This document shows, piece by piece, positions 22,902 through 35,141 of a DNA stretch of 64,000 nt; the stretch's first letter is position 1; each line of letters opens with the position of its first letter. The position numbers and the translations under genes were made by a program. The notes under the pieces are model-generated. The model saw nothing but the letters and a program-made list of their open reading frames with translations, did no database searches and was not told the DNA's origin. Source of the stretch: Trema orientale (Eukaryota; Streptophyta; Magnoliopsida; Rosales; Cannabaceae); contig JXTC01000261.1 in NCBI GenBank assembly GCA_002914845.1, positions 143,464 to 207,463 on the forward strand. Reading direction: 5' to 3'.

Positions 22902-25900
22902 ATATATATATATCTGATTTTTGAGTTTCAGATTTTAGTCTCATTTGCAATTCAATGTTTAAATGGTTGTTTAAGTACTACAAAGCCTCTGTGTAGTGTT
23001 TAGCTTGAGATTGTGGCAAATTGAATTTGGTAAAGGGTGGTTTTTTTTTTTTTTTTTAATTTATTTTTTTATGACATTTGTATATTAAGCCCATGTTTAT
23101 AATCGGTAATAGACCGTAAAGGGAATAGAAACAAGGGAAGTATTTCCCTTTACCATTCATTCATGTGTTTACTTACGCAATTGAGACACAATTTTTTGGA
23201 AATCTTTACACATTGTTAATGAAATTGGAAATGGATGACTCAACTTTTTATTCCTTCCTATTACTCTTCAAACCATTTTGCTTTACGATTCTTTTCATTA
23301 TGAATTAGTAAGCATGCTCTAAGTATATTGTATATCATTGGAATTGGATTCCATGTGTTTGTGTATCATGTTTTAGCGATGGATCTCCTCATATCCTCAG
23401 TGAATGGTTTCACTGGCTATAGTTACATAAATAGGCAGGGTATGGATTAATGGATTCTGGCTATAGTTATAGTTACATGTTGCATACCTCTGAACCTCTT
23501 TTCTTTGAGACTTTAAGCTCCTATCAATTGCTCCCACCTTTTTTTTTTTTTTTTTTTTTCTTCTCATTTCATCTCAGGTTGTAACCCTCTTTTCTTTGAG
23601 ACTTTAGTTGTGCTCCTATCAATTGCTTCCATTCTACCTTTCATGTTTTTTCTCTCTCTTTTCAGGTCGTTATGGATGCTGTTAACAAGCCTAGAAGTAT
23701 CACCTATAAAGGACTGACTGACTTGGTCACCGAGTGAGAATTATCACAGATTACTTACACAATGATGTATATTTTTGATTCTTGAATTAGTTAAACTTAA
23801 GTAGAGGTTTTTTACCTTGTATATAGTATAGTTACCATTTGATCCATGTGCTCGTCTTGTCAATGTCTCTATGCTTTAATAGGTTTTCTTGTTTCTCCTT
23901 CTAGTCCATTTTTCATTTAATAAAGGGATCTTTTCAACTGAAAGAATTATTTTCCCATCAATTCTTAACAATAAACTGCATGTACTTCACGGGATAATAT
24001 CAATGAAGAAAATTATGTTAAGGAAGATATAGTGTAAAGGAGGGCAAGGGAATAACATTAGCCCCATTTCTGATCTTTCATTTCCCATAGGGGAAACTAA
24101 TAAACTTCATTACCTACTCGGTATATGACTCCTTTATTTATTTGTTTATTGTTTTCTTAAACTTTTTTTTGAGAACATAGAATAAATGGGATATTGGATA
24201 TGCTCTTCAACCTTCTTTAGTGCCATTCATGTCACGTTAATTTTTCATTTGAACTAGTAAAGAAACCTAACAAGGAATGAACTTTGTAGGTGGAAATATG
24301 ACAGTTATCTCAAAAGCACTGGTATGAAATTGTGCCATTCTACATGGTTTTAGAGCAAATTTTGGGAATAGAAAATCCATTTAGTTCTTGATAAGAACCT
24401 AGCAAAACAGTAAGAACAAGAGAGGAGAACAGTAGAGAAGAATAGGATTTTATTGCAAAGAATGATATATACACTTGAATAGACTTTCAAGAGGTCCACT
24501 CTCTCCCAGTTATGAGCTTAGTACTCAATTACAACATGCAAGACTGAACTGCCCTTAAGCAACCCCCAAACACTATTTATAACCACTTTCACTCTGCTAG
24601 CTAACCAAGATTACAACTAACTAACTGACCATTACTCAATAACAACCAGCTCTAACTAAATAACAAATTACAACTGACTACCCAATCTTAACTACCAGCC
24701 CTTACACCAAAACACAAGTGGAGAGTCTAACGACTTATCGGTCAGTCTTTTGTTTGTTTCTCCTTAAACTAGGAATAGGAAGGCATGAACAACTTCGATT
24801 CCAAGTTACCAATAAACAGTTGGTACTTTTTGGATTAACACATCATCTTTATGGAAAAGGAATGAGTTGAGCATCGGAAGCGAAAAAAAAAAAAAAAGGA
24901 ATGAGTTGAGCATCTCCTAGTGCACTTGTGGATAGGATCTCTGTTTTCGTATTTTCTTGCTGTGATTGGGATTAATGATGCACTATACAATTTAGGATTT
25001 AAGATAGATTTACTAGATTGTCGGTCTATGCATTATTTTCTTTTAATAAAAAAGGTTTAATCTGGATTGTTACACAGTTGTAACCTGTTTTCATGTGAAA
25101 GATTGAGAGAACTAATTCTTGGTTTACATTAAGCCTGTTCAAGGTGCTTACCTTTTTATTTTATTATTTTCCTAGGTCTTGAACATAAATTATCTTGACA
25201 CAAAAAGTGCCCCTCTCAAGATAGGGACCATTCTTTGTTCTGTTATTTCTATGGTTTGTCCTTTAGGCTATTTTATAACTTGTCATTTCACAAAGGCGTA
25301 GCTCATGGCCAACTGTAGGACTAGGCAGCAGACATCTTGTTTCCTTCATGTGAATATAAAGAGCAATACCTATTGAAATTTGAAAAGATTTTTTTATGTT
25401 TAGACTGAATTGTTTACTTTAGTTTTTCAACTCTAGTAAATAGGTTCATGTTTGTTAAGATAGATTGACAAGCTAAAAAATGCAGATCATGAAAGAACTA
25501 TGAAATACAAAAGAATCCTTTCCGTGTTCTTTTTCTCTCTCATAAAGGATGTACAAAGCATTGTGAATCCTGAGAGTTTACTTTCAAAGGATACTCTGAG
25601 CCTTATCCTGTAAGAGACTGAAGAGAAGTATTTTCTTCTTTTAATAAACAGAGACTGAATATATTCCAAGCAAAAAAAGAGACTGAATAGATTAATGTTA
25701 AATACCTTTCTGAACACGCATAGAGACACAGAAATTTAGGAGTGTATTCCATCTTTTTTAAATTTATTGTTAACTAGGAGTATTTTCTATCATTTTATAT
25801 CATTAAACAAAACTTCCTGGCCTTCTTTTTTTCCCCTTAACTGGCATTACATGTTTGCCTTTTGTATTGATTAATTTTCTGGCTTTGCAATAGTAGTTGA

Positions 25901-27630
25901 ATTTGTTTTTTTAACCAACCATTATGTGTTTCTGGCTATTTTTCCTCAGAACTTGGGTTCCTAGCTAAGTTTTCACATTTTATGCAAACATGTTTGCAGC
26001 ACAGACAAAAATAGTGAGGCAGCAATTTTGGAAGTAGTGAAAAAGAACTTCGGAGATCACCTTATTCTTGGGGAGGAGGGTGGAATTATAGGAGATACAG
26101 CTTCTGAATATCTCTGGTGCATTGATCCTTTAGGTTTGTCTCCCTACACACCATGTGGATTTTTTCCCCTTCTATTCAAAACAAAATAGAAATGTGCGAA
26201 CAAGAAAAAGAGGAAAATGAAAAAAAAAAGAAAAAAAAAAAGGAAAAGAATCTTTAGATTAGAAACCCCTGAGCTTTCTATATTTCTTAGTTCTCCATTT
26301 GGGTACAAGTTAAACCAGATTCAGTCGATGCTCCAAATGGAACTTGATCATTTAGTCTAGCATTTGATGGTTCAACACTGTGATTAATTAATGTTATGAT
26401 CCATTTCTGTCTAAACTATTAAGTTTTCTATTTATTAAAATTAAAAAAATGGAAAAAAAAAACACATATCCTTTTATTATGAGGATTTTTAGAACATTAA
26501 GAACGCAACCAATTAAATCTCTCATTTCAATGTGTTGCAGCTACAGAGCCAAAAATTAATAATCTTTCCAGTTCAACATCATCTCACTCATGAATGAACA
26601 ATTTTGTTCTGAAACTTAAAAATAAGTTTTACAGACAAACCATGCAGATTTTTTTCTCAGGGTGTGCTAAATTCTAGGCCCAAGTTGTTATGAAGATAAC
26701 TGTGACAGCTTGTAGTAAGATTTCTTTTATCAAAAGTGGAGAACTCTCTTGATTTTTGAGGAACTGAATCAGCTAATCTCTTCAAATCTTCAGGGTAAAA
26801 AAAGGCTAATCTTCACGTATTGGAGAATTAATATTCAAAAGCTAAAAAGGCTAGTCTTTATGTATTGGAGAATTAATATAAAGCTTTTGAATAATGATTT
26901 TACTGATAGCTGTTAAATTGTTTTTGATTTTGTCTTTGCTTTTTAAAGGATAAAATGTTCTGCGTTGTGCTCTACTCAAGCATAATTATGAAGGTGGATA
27001 GTTAGTGGAACATATTATAAACAGGAAGTATTATGGACTTTATTGATAAATTAATCTCCATAAATGTTGTGGCTCTGTGGTAATCTGACCTATCATATCT
27101 TTGTAGATGGGACAACAAACTTCGCACACGGTTATCCTAGCTTTGCAGTTTCTGTGGGGGTCCTGTTTCGAGGAAAACCTGCTGCTGCTTCCGTGGTACT
27201 AATCAAATGGCTTAAAATTATATTGTCCATGTCATTTGTGTGGTTGCTTCTTGTTTGTTTGCTTGTGGATCAAACTTAATGATTGTTCTGTGGAAAATTC
27301 ATTTATTGAATAACCAACATGTCAATTCCTAGATGTGGCACTCAATTGAGAATTATGCTAATAGACATTAAAGAAGCTAAATAGAAGAATTTTCTTTGTA
27401 ACACTTTCTTGGAGGGGATCAACTTTGTAAATGAGCTCCTATCGAAGAAAATGACCGTGTTGCATCTATGTGGACTGAATAGATTCTGTTCCAGCTGATT
27501 TAAAAACAATGGTAGCGTATGCTAGTGTCTTGCTTGTATTTGTGCATGATTTGTGTAATACATGGCCACAACCCACCTGTAGTTCTGTGTCTTGCTCCTA
27601 ACCTGGCCAAAAGATCTGAGAACAACAAAA

Positions 27631-27663
<33 letters not shown>

Positions 27664-30600
27664 TGGGATAGTGAAATGGTCAGAGCTCGTGGTTCTTGTC
27701 ATGGGATCAAAGGCCTTAAAGAAAACCAGAAAGAAAAGAAAAATAATTATTTGAATAGTGAGGCCCTTGCCCTTTTTATTTATTGCGATATGCTGGTTCT
27801 GCTCTGGCCCCTTGCCTCTTTTCTTCTGTGATATGCTAGCCTTGCTCATACTTCCAGACATACTTAAACGCCTAAAGAAAAGCAGAAAGGATAAGAAATT
27901 AATTAAATTGATAGTAGGTGACTTGCCTCTTTGTTTTTTGTATATGCTAAAGCTTCTCTTGCTTCCGACCATGCTCCATATTTTAACTGATACCAGTCAT
28001 TGCCAAATTTAAAGTTCAGATGTGATATGATTCATATTTAATTTCCGTATTGTTGGAAGTCTTTCTCATGCTTTAAATTAAAGTAATTATGTTTCGGCGG
28101 GACATAAAAATTATGTTCTCTAAGTTAGTGAATAGAAAACCTTAAATCATGGAAAAACAATTTTGATGAAAAAAAATGAGTGCTCTATATTTGCCTTATT
28201 TACTATTACAGGATACTGTGGATGATGTTTTTGATTATTGACATAAAGCTGACAATAAAATCTGCTTATCCCAGCCAATATAGATTTATATACATATATA
28301 TTCATATATACATCTTACTTGTTCATTTTTCAGGTGGAATTTGTTGGTGGTCCTATGTGTTGGAATACCCGCATATTTTCTGCTACTGCTGGTAAGAATA
28401 TGCAATTAATTATATCTTTTGCCTAATTTGAATTTGAACTCGATTGTACTTAAGATTGGAGAGTTGATCTTTCTTATATTAGGTGGGGGAGCATTTTGTA
28501 ATGGCCAAAAGGTTCATGTGAGTCAAACAGATCAGGTTGGTATCTCTCGTAAACAGAATATCTGAAAAGGCATATCTTACCCCACTGTTTGCACTTTTTT
28601 GCTTGTTGCCTGGAGTCATCAATTTCGCAATATTTAATTGCTGTTAGAATATGCACATGATAAGATTTTCTTGTGAATTCTAAGAAGAAAATTTGTAACT
28701 GACCTAAAAACCAAAGTAATCTAAAGTGGATCTGCTTTATTTTTTGTCTCACTACTACTATTACTATGCTGCGTCTCTTATACTATCAATGGTAATCAAG
28801 ACTCTGTATTACTAATCAACATATCTGGTTTTCTTCTGAAAACCATAGCACTTATAATTTGTTTTGCAGCCTGCATTGACTTGATCATATCTCAGTCCCT
28901 TAAGCACGTTTCTGTAGTATAGCTTCGGAGTCATGAGATGCATATACTAGGAGAAGGAAAATGCTATGATTTTGGTTGATGAAAATGTGGATATGATTTT
29001 TGAATGCATATATAAATGTGAATTTCCCTAATAATTTTCTTAATTAACATTAAATAACGTAGTTTGTTCGTGAGTCTTTATAAGGTGGTCTCTAAAGTTC
29101 CCTCTTAAACGATTAAGGAGACTTTTGGGGGGCAGGGGGACAAAATAATTCTTTTTGAGGGGAATTGGTGAAAGGAAGACGTGTATTAAGCATTTAATTG
29201 CAAACAAGCTGTGAAAGATTATATAGTTTAAGAGGGTAATAGGTTATTATCTTCAAGATTGATTCCAAAATGGTATAAAGCAAACTGCTGGGATATGTTG
29301 TACTTTGTATTTGATAATATAGGGTTTTGGTGTGCTTAAATATTCAAAGGTTGGATGATTTTTGTTAGTTTTCAATTATTTTACTATGGAAGCTGATATT
29401 TGGTAAAATGATCGATGGGGCAAAAGATTGCTCTTTTATGAGGGTGTTTTTAGAAGGGACCCTGTATAAGTGTCGCATTTTGTTTAATGATGCTCTGGTA
29501 TTTTAGATTTTACTGAAATTCAACTGTCTCCTGTGGGTAGTGAATGCAATTTGTTTATGTTTGGTCCTCAAGTCAGTATGAGCTTTGGAAAATTGAATTT
29601 AACTGATATACGAATAAGAGAATTGGAGGGGAGACACAGAGTCTGCACACCTATTCTAGGAAATTAATCTATCAATCAGCTCATACTTAATTTTGTAGGG
29701 TTAAGAAATTACACAATCGAGAGATTATAAGAATAATGAAGCTAATTACCAGAATTTAGTAATTACAATAAAAGAAGAGAAACTAAATATGAAGTAATAA
29801 AATTAGGATTTGGGAAAGTTCACGAATATGAAAGTTGACTTTATTTGACGGGACTCAAGCTGGTTCCGACATGTCACATATTATTGATTCCCAGCTTTCC
29901 TACAATACTTTGTCAAGATGAGAGCTAGGAGACCTTTTCTAAAGATATTTGTAGCTAATAACTAGAGGTAACATAAGAACTGCAAATCTGTCCGCTTCCA
30001 ATAGGTATTAGGGCAATCTTCACATGTTTAGTCTGATCCTATGAATTGGATTCTGAGCCATACTTATTTCAGAGTTGAATTTCTGTAGTTTGGTAATACT
30101 TCAAGTCATGTGGCTGGAGGAAATTATCAGAACCATGTAGATAAAACTTCTTGTGGAGTAAATCTCGGTACTGGGTTTCTTCTGGATATCTTAAATAATT
30201 CTGTCTTTTACTATATTAGGATAGTGGGATCTTTTCTGATGCACTGATTTAGTTTTGTTTTGAGTTGTTTCTCTCTACAGAGGACTCTCTGCCATTTGTA
30301 CTTGATAAATTTTATTTCTTATCAAAAAGAAAGAATTGCCTGTAAATAATTGGACTAATATGTAAATAATTAATAGAGGAGGTTGAGATTATCTAATGAA
30401 TGTTTTGTGAGGTAAAATACATTTGTCCTTGTAACATATGACTTCTTATACTTTTTCTTTCGGCATTTTTAATTATATGAAGCAGAGTAGGACTTGATGC
30501 ACCTTTTAGTTTTCTAAAATTGGAAAACTTCTTATACTTTTATCTCATAGCAACTAATCTTCCTCTTTTTTCAGGTGGAGCAATCTCTTCTTGTAACTGG

Positions 30601-32327
30601 GTTTGGTTATGAACATGATGATGCATGGGCCACCAACATAGAGTTATTCAAAGAATTTACTGATATCAGCAGGGTATTCATTGATATCCAATGTTTATTT
30701 TTGCCAGTGATAAAATTTTTATGTTTTCATCTCTTTCTTTGTATTATGCTTTTTACATATTTTTTATTTTGAATATTTTTCTTTCCTGTTCAATGTTTAG
30801 GGTGTGAGAAGACTTGGTGCTGCTGCAGTAGACATGTGTCATGTAGCTCTAGGAATTGCTGAAGCATATTGGGAATATCGTTTGAAGCCATGGGATATGG
30901 CCGCTGGTGTTCTGGTAGTTATAATTTTACTATTATCATTTTAACCCTTCATCTCCACAAATGAATTTTCTTTGTTGCCCTTGGCATTTTATTTTATGCC
31001 ATTGCAATATTTGCCGTAAATGCGACCTCAAGTTACTTTCCTGCATCGTAAATTCCTAATTTGTTCCTTCATATGAAAGAAAAGCCTTCTATTGACTATT
31101 GATAGAGTTTCAATTGTTCAATTTGTTTCTATATTTTGGAGCAGATAGCTGAAGAAGCTGGTGGAACAATAACTTGCATGGACGGTGGAAAGTTTAGTGT
31201 ATTTGATAGATCTGTTTTGGTATCCAACGGTGCATTGCATGGCAAGGTTTGTCTTATCCCCTTATTTACAATTTCCTCCAACAATACTTTGGGATACTTA
31301 CACTTGACCTTGTAGTATAAGATTTTGGCAAAAACTCCATTAGTATTCTGGGGGGTAGTAAAAGATCCACTTGAATTTCAAATTTGTCTTGATATATTCC
31401 TTTTATTGGTCAACTTTTGACCAATTATAAAATTTTATCAAAATGAAATGTTTTACATATAGGGAGGTTTATTCTTTCATCCGAACGCCCATTATTTTTC
31501 CTCAGGACATCCCCATATGACCTACCATTTTGCCCCTTATACAAGCCCACACGACTTTTTTCTTGAGCAGAGTCTTGGCAGATATCCAAATATTGGTCAT
31601 TTGCACAAACTCTCTTGTCCAATCTCCACATCATGCCATGGTGAGAAATGACATTGAGTGTCGAGTAAATGCTCCTGAAAAGCCTCTGCAAACAAAGATT
31701 TTGCTCTTCCGTACTTGCCCACCCAAGAATTTAATAGTCATCTCAGCTCAGGTACTGCAACAGCCACGTTAGGGTTGTTCTTGTACTGGTCATCCTAAAC
31801 TTGTTGATTGCACTTAATATTTATCGAGGCTGCAATCTGACAATTTGAGGTTACATGGAGATAGTGGTTTGGGCACCCGTGTGAGTGAGCAATGTTGGTG
31901 AGGCAATGTTTTGGATGTGGAGATTGGCAGTGAGAAAATTTTGGAGGAGTGGGAGTCACATGGTAGGTATTGATTAAGAATGAGGTTCACATGGACTTGG
32001 ATAAAGGGGTGGATGGTGCCGTGATGGATTAGGAGGCCTTGTGGAAGAAGAGCGTGTCCAATGTCTAGTATGGGTATTTGTGTTCTTGCGCTTCTTTTAT
32101 TTTGAAAAGATTGTCCATATGGTTTTGGGACAGCTCTAGGGTGCACCCTTGGGTTGTCCAGCATTTTTCTTTCTAAAGCACAAAAATTAATTAGTTGACT
32201 AGCTGTTTATTTTGTCTCTGAAATGCAGCTGCTGGAGAGGATTGCTCCTGCAACAGAAAAGCTGAAGAGTAAAAATATTGATTTCTCATTGTGGTTTAAG
32301 CCTGAAAACTACTCCACAGACCTTTGA
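22545..32327 (+). CDS. IMPL1: Inositol monophosphatase-like phosphatase IMPL1, chloroplastic
   Basis: Ten exons with consistent phases: 22545-22868, 23666-23733, 26000-26133, 27107-27195, 28334-28391, 28483-28535, 30575-30673, 30801-30914, 31145-31246, 32229-32327. The product is 379 aa, about the length of Arabidopsis IMPL1. It is expected to be a Mg2+-dependent, lithium-sensitive phosphatase acting on inositol and related sugar monophosphates in plastids. The first 65-70 residues are rich in Ser, Pro and Leu with few acids, as in a transit peptide. The metal site is complete: Glu156/Glu157 in LGEEGG, Asp173, Asp176 and Thr178 in [14 protein letters not shown], and Asp307 in WDMAAG. The second family signature [15 protein letters not shown] is intact. 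IMPL2 or VTC4 are excluded by the close match of the C-terminal half to IMPL1. Intron 1 has an unusual donor merging into a CT repeat. Confidence 0.95.
22869..22914. repeat. (CT)n-(AT)n microsatellite forming the IMPL1 intron 1 donor
   Basis: The exon ends GCTGAG and the intron begins GTTCTCTCTCTC, so the 5' splice site is the first two bases before a run of about 13 CT units followed by TATATATAT. Protein homology fixes the junction (Glu108 to Val109). Confidence 0.85.
24385..24722 (-). mobile_element. Probable Copia solo LTR in IMPL1 intron 2
   Basis: Read on the minus strand the segment starts TGTAAGGGCTGGTAG and ends GGTTCTTATCA. In order it has a TATAAATAGT box and, further on, an AATAAAATCC polyadenylation-like signal: the promoter and poly(A) layout of an LTR. 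CAAAACA occurs near both ends, but a clean 5-bp target duplication next to TG/CA ends is not seen, so the boundaries are approximate. Confidence 0.5.
26793..26880. repeat. 45-bp tandem repeat in IMPL1 intron 3
   Basis: AAAAAGGCTAATCTTCACGT and AAAAAGGCTAGTCTTTATGT, each followed by ATTGGAGAATTAATAT, start at about 26799 and 26844. The remainder of introns 2-4 and 6 is ordinary T-rich intron sequence. Confidence 0.8.
31247..32228 (+). other. IMPL1 intron 9 with less AT-rich insert
   Basis: Around 31440-32170 base composition rises above the normal intron level, and short open frames occur on both strands (for example 31814-32164 minus). None resembles a known protein, and no inverted ends were found. 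An old insertion is possible. Confidence 0.4.
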
Positions 32328-32967
32328 TGTGGCCAAGAGTGCAGTTTTCTTTTGACACTGCACTCTATACATCTGTGCCACAAGTCTCTCTTGCACGCTG
32401 GGTTTCCTTTTGCCAGTAATTTCGTGCAATGAATGTTTCTTAACTACCCTCATACCCTCGTTTAGTACTCTCTCTCGCTCTCACACTGTCTCCAAGTGCC
32501 AGTGTATGTTTATGACAATGTGACATGCTTGTATTGTATATGGTATACCTATTGTCATGGTTATATGGTTGTCTTCATTCGATCTCAATTACAGAGGAAA
32601 AAAGATTGGGATCTATCTTATTTGAGTACAGGACACTGACTAGTCTAACATCAAAACGTGAACTTTCATTATTATAAAACGAAACTAGAAAGATCATGAT
32701 CTCGTCATTTTTACATTCACGGTTGACAAATTCCTTCTGCTTCAAGGAATCGAAATGTCCTCTGTTTCTCTCTTAATTCAAGATACCATTGTGATTAAGT
32801 ACCTCAATAAAAGTGGTGGATCTCTGTCCATTAGGACAGTGTCCCAAGTCTACATGTTAGTTAGGACACTCGATCTGGTTGGAAGGATTAACTTCGTGTC
32901 CTATTTATCTATTGCTAAGTTATTCTGTTTGTGTTTCTGTTTATAAATGCTGCTTCTATGATATACG
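32328..32967 (+). other. IMPL1 3' untranslated region and downstream DNA
   Basis: After the TGA at 32325-32327 comes a T-rich stretch with TGTATTGTATATGG near 32530 that could serve for 3'-end formation. No further gene is seen before the PP2-A pseudogene. Confidence 0.45.
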
Positions 32968-33275
32968 GATCTGAGGAGGAATATTGAGTTTACACCGAGG
33001 CTAGATTACAAAGTTTTCCATTATTTTGTTCCGACTGTCAGATTATTTATAACATACACCTTGAGACCAAATGTTAGAATATTATCCATGGCGGTACGGC
33101 GACTTTCTTGATGAGCAGCCCGCTCTTCCACCTTATATCATCATACTGACACATGGAGAATTGGATTTCCCCAAGTTTTTCTGGTGTTCTAAACTTTCTT
33201 GCTGTGATTTCTATCTATTGGTTTGTTGGCTGTTGCGACATATCTACTTTGCATTCTTGCTTGCTTCCATTTGAG
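32968..33275 (-). pseudogene. Truncated PP2-A lectin pseudogene (last exon and 3' UTR)
   Basis: This segment is clearly homologous to 39580-39896, the end of the PP2-A1-type gene, on the same strand and including its 3' untranslated part. The coding portion is about 33074-33275. It keeps the frame to a final TAA at 33074-33076 and retains LGEIQFSM, but has an in-frame TAG where the intact gene has Trp (CAA-TGG), and a 3-bp deletion. Everything upstream of that part of the last exon is missing. Retroelement sequence begins within 70 bp of the break. Confidence 0.85.
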
Positions 33276-33329
33276 AGAGAGTGTGAATTCTGGTTAGACT
33301 AGGTCCATTTCTTATGGCATGTGGTCTCA

Positions 33330-34790
33330 AGGGAAGAGATTGCCGTAGATTCATCCAAGATAGGGGTAGTGAGCATAGGGCCAACACCGAAAAAAGTCAC
33401 AAAGATAGGAGTTTCTTAGGGTTAGTAGGCTATTACTGAAGATCCGTAGAAGAATTTTTGAAACTCACTGCACCCCTCACGACCTCACTTGTAAGGAAAA
33501 GAAATACAAATGGATGGAAAAGTGCAAGAGAATTTTCAGGAGCTTAAAAACAGGCTCATTAGCACACCTATACTCACCATCTTGTTAGACGAAGAACAAT
33601 TCGACATTTATAGCAACGCGTCAAAGATAGGACTAGGAGTAGTATAAATGCAAGATGGAAAGGTAGTGGCTCATGCTTCTTGACAACTTAAGGAGCATGA
33701 GAGGTACTACCCAACCTACGACCTAGAGCTTGTTGCCGTAGTATTCACCCTTAAAAATTTGGCGATATTATTTGTACAGGACCCAACGTGGAATTTACAC
33801 CGATCACAAAAGCATGAAATACATATGCACTCAGAAAGAGTTGAACATGATGCAGCGTAGGTAGCTAGAATTGATTAAGGATTATGATTGTGAAATTTTA
33901 TACCATCTAGGCAAGGAAAATAAAGTCGCAAACCCGCTAAGTAGGCGGCTGTAACTCTGATGTCAGTAAAAGTCTTACCTAAGCTTTTGCAAGAGGAAAT
34001 TAACAGTACTGGTTTGGAGTTAATAGTAGGACAATTGTCGTTATTGACTCTCCAACCGACCATCCTTAAGAACATGAAGGAAGCTTAGTAGCTCGATCTT
34101 GTCTTAGCACGAACTTGGGAAGACAATGCAGAAGGAAAGCACAGAGTTCAGTCTTTCTTCTGATGGAATCCTCAACTTCAAGGGTAGGTTGTGCATACCC
34201 AACAATGAGGAAACGAGGAACTAAATCCTATTAGAGGCGCATGAGACCCTATATTCTGCCCATCCTAATGCAACAAAGATGTATAATAATTTGAAAGAGC
34301 ATTTTTATTGGAATAGAATGAAGAATGATGTGGCTAACTACATACAGTGGTGTTTGACTTGTCAGAAAATTAAGGCCGAACACAAGCGACCTGTTGGAGA
34401 ATTATAACTAATTGAAATTCCAGAATAGAAATAGGAAAAAATTGTTATAGATTTCATAGTTGGGTTATCTAGAACGCCCGAAGAGTATGATGCTGTATGG
34501 GTGATCATGGACTGACTGACTAAATCGATGCAATTTCCACCAATGAAAATCACTTATTGGAAAAGTTGATTGAATTATATGTGGCTAAGATAGTTAGACT
34601 ATTAAATACCCCAATCGATTATTTTTGACTGTGACAGTCAATTTACTTCTACTGTTTGCAAGAAAGTTCAACAAGCTTTAGGTGCAAAGATAAAATTCAA
34701 CATGACATTTCATCCATTAACCAAAGGATAGTGAAAATGAACCTTCCAAACCCTACAGGACATGCTTAGGACATGTGTCATGAATTATAT
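33330..34790 (+). mobile_element. Degraded Ty3/gypsy pol: RT end, RNase H, integrase
   Basis: Conceptual translation shows, in order: the end of reverse transcriptase (FLGLVGYY-type segment near 33410); RNase H (DLELVAVVF, then TDHKSMKY near 33800-33820); the integrase HHCC zinc finger (CLTCQKIKAEHKRP near 34350-34390); and the integrase core to FHP near 34710. Frameshifts and stops interrupt it throughout, so it is dead. No 5' LTR, gag or protease is found to the left, where the PP2-A pseudogene abuts. Confidence 0.85.
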
Positions 34791-35141
34791 ATGCTATTTG
34801 TATAGCTTGTATATGATGTGATATATGCTTATGAGAAAACATATTTCTGCGATGTTAGAATGATGTATATTTTCTTTACAATATTATTAATAACAAGACA
34901 TGGTAATCATGCCTCAATTAAAGTAAATGCCAAGATAATAAAATATAAGGTTTTGATTGATAATAAAGCATATCCATCTAAGATAAGAGGAGACTAAATA
35001 ATATAAGAACATAAGGGTGTCGTATCGACCTCCGCTTGTTTAGGATTCTTGAGAGAAATAAATTAAGTTTATGACTATGGGTGTTTTTAGTAAGGGTCAC
35101 TTCCCTGATTCCCCGTTCGGTTGCGCGCACTTGGCATGTAC
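34791..35141 (+). mobile_element. Probable gypsy 3' LTR, left part
   Basis: Follows the integrase remnant directly. It contains promoter-like AT-rich DNA, then CGTATCGACCTCCGC and TTGCGCGCACTTGGC segments, as in LTRs. It is cut by the Copia solo LTR at 35142 and seems to resume at 37381. Confidence 0.4.

Noticed and set aside
27592..28012. Overlapping frames on both strands in IMPL1 intron 4
   Set aside because: Low-complexity Phe/Leu/Lys content and location inside a confirmed intron.
31814..32164. 116-codon minus-strand frame in IMPL1 intron 9
   Set aside because: No similarity to a family I recognise, antisense to a well-supported intron, and no splice or promoter context.
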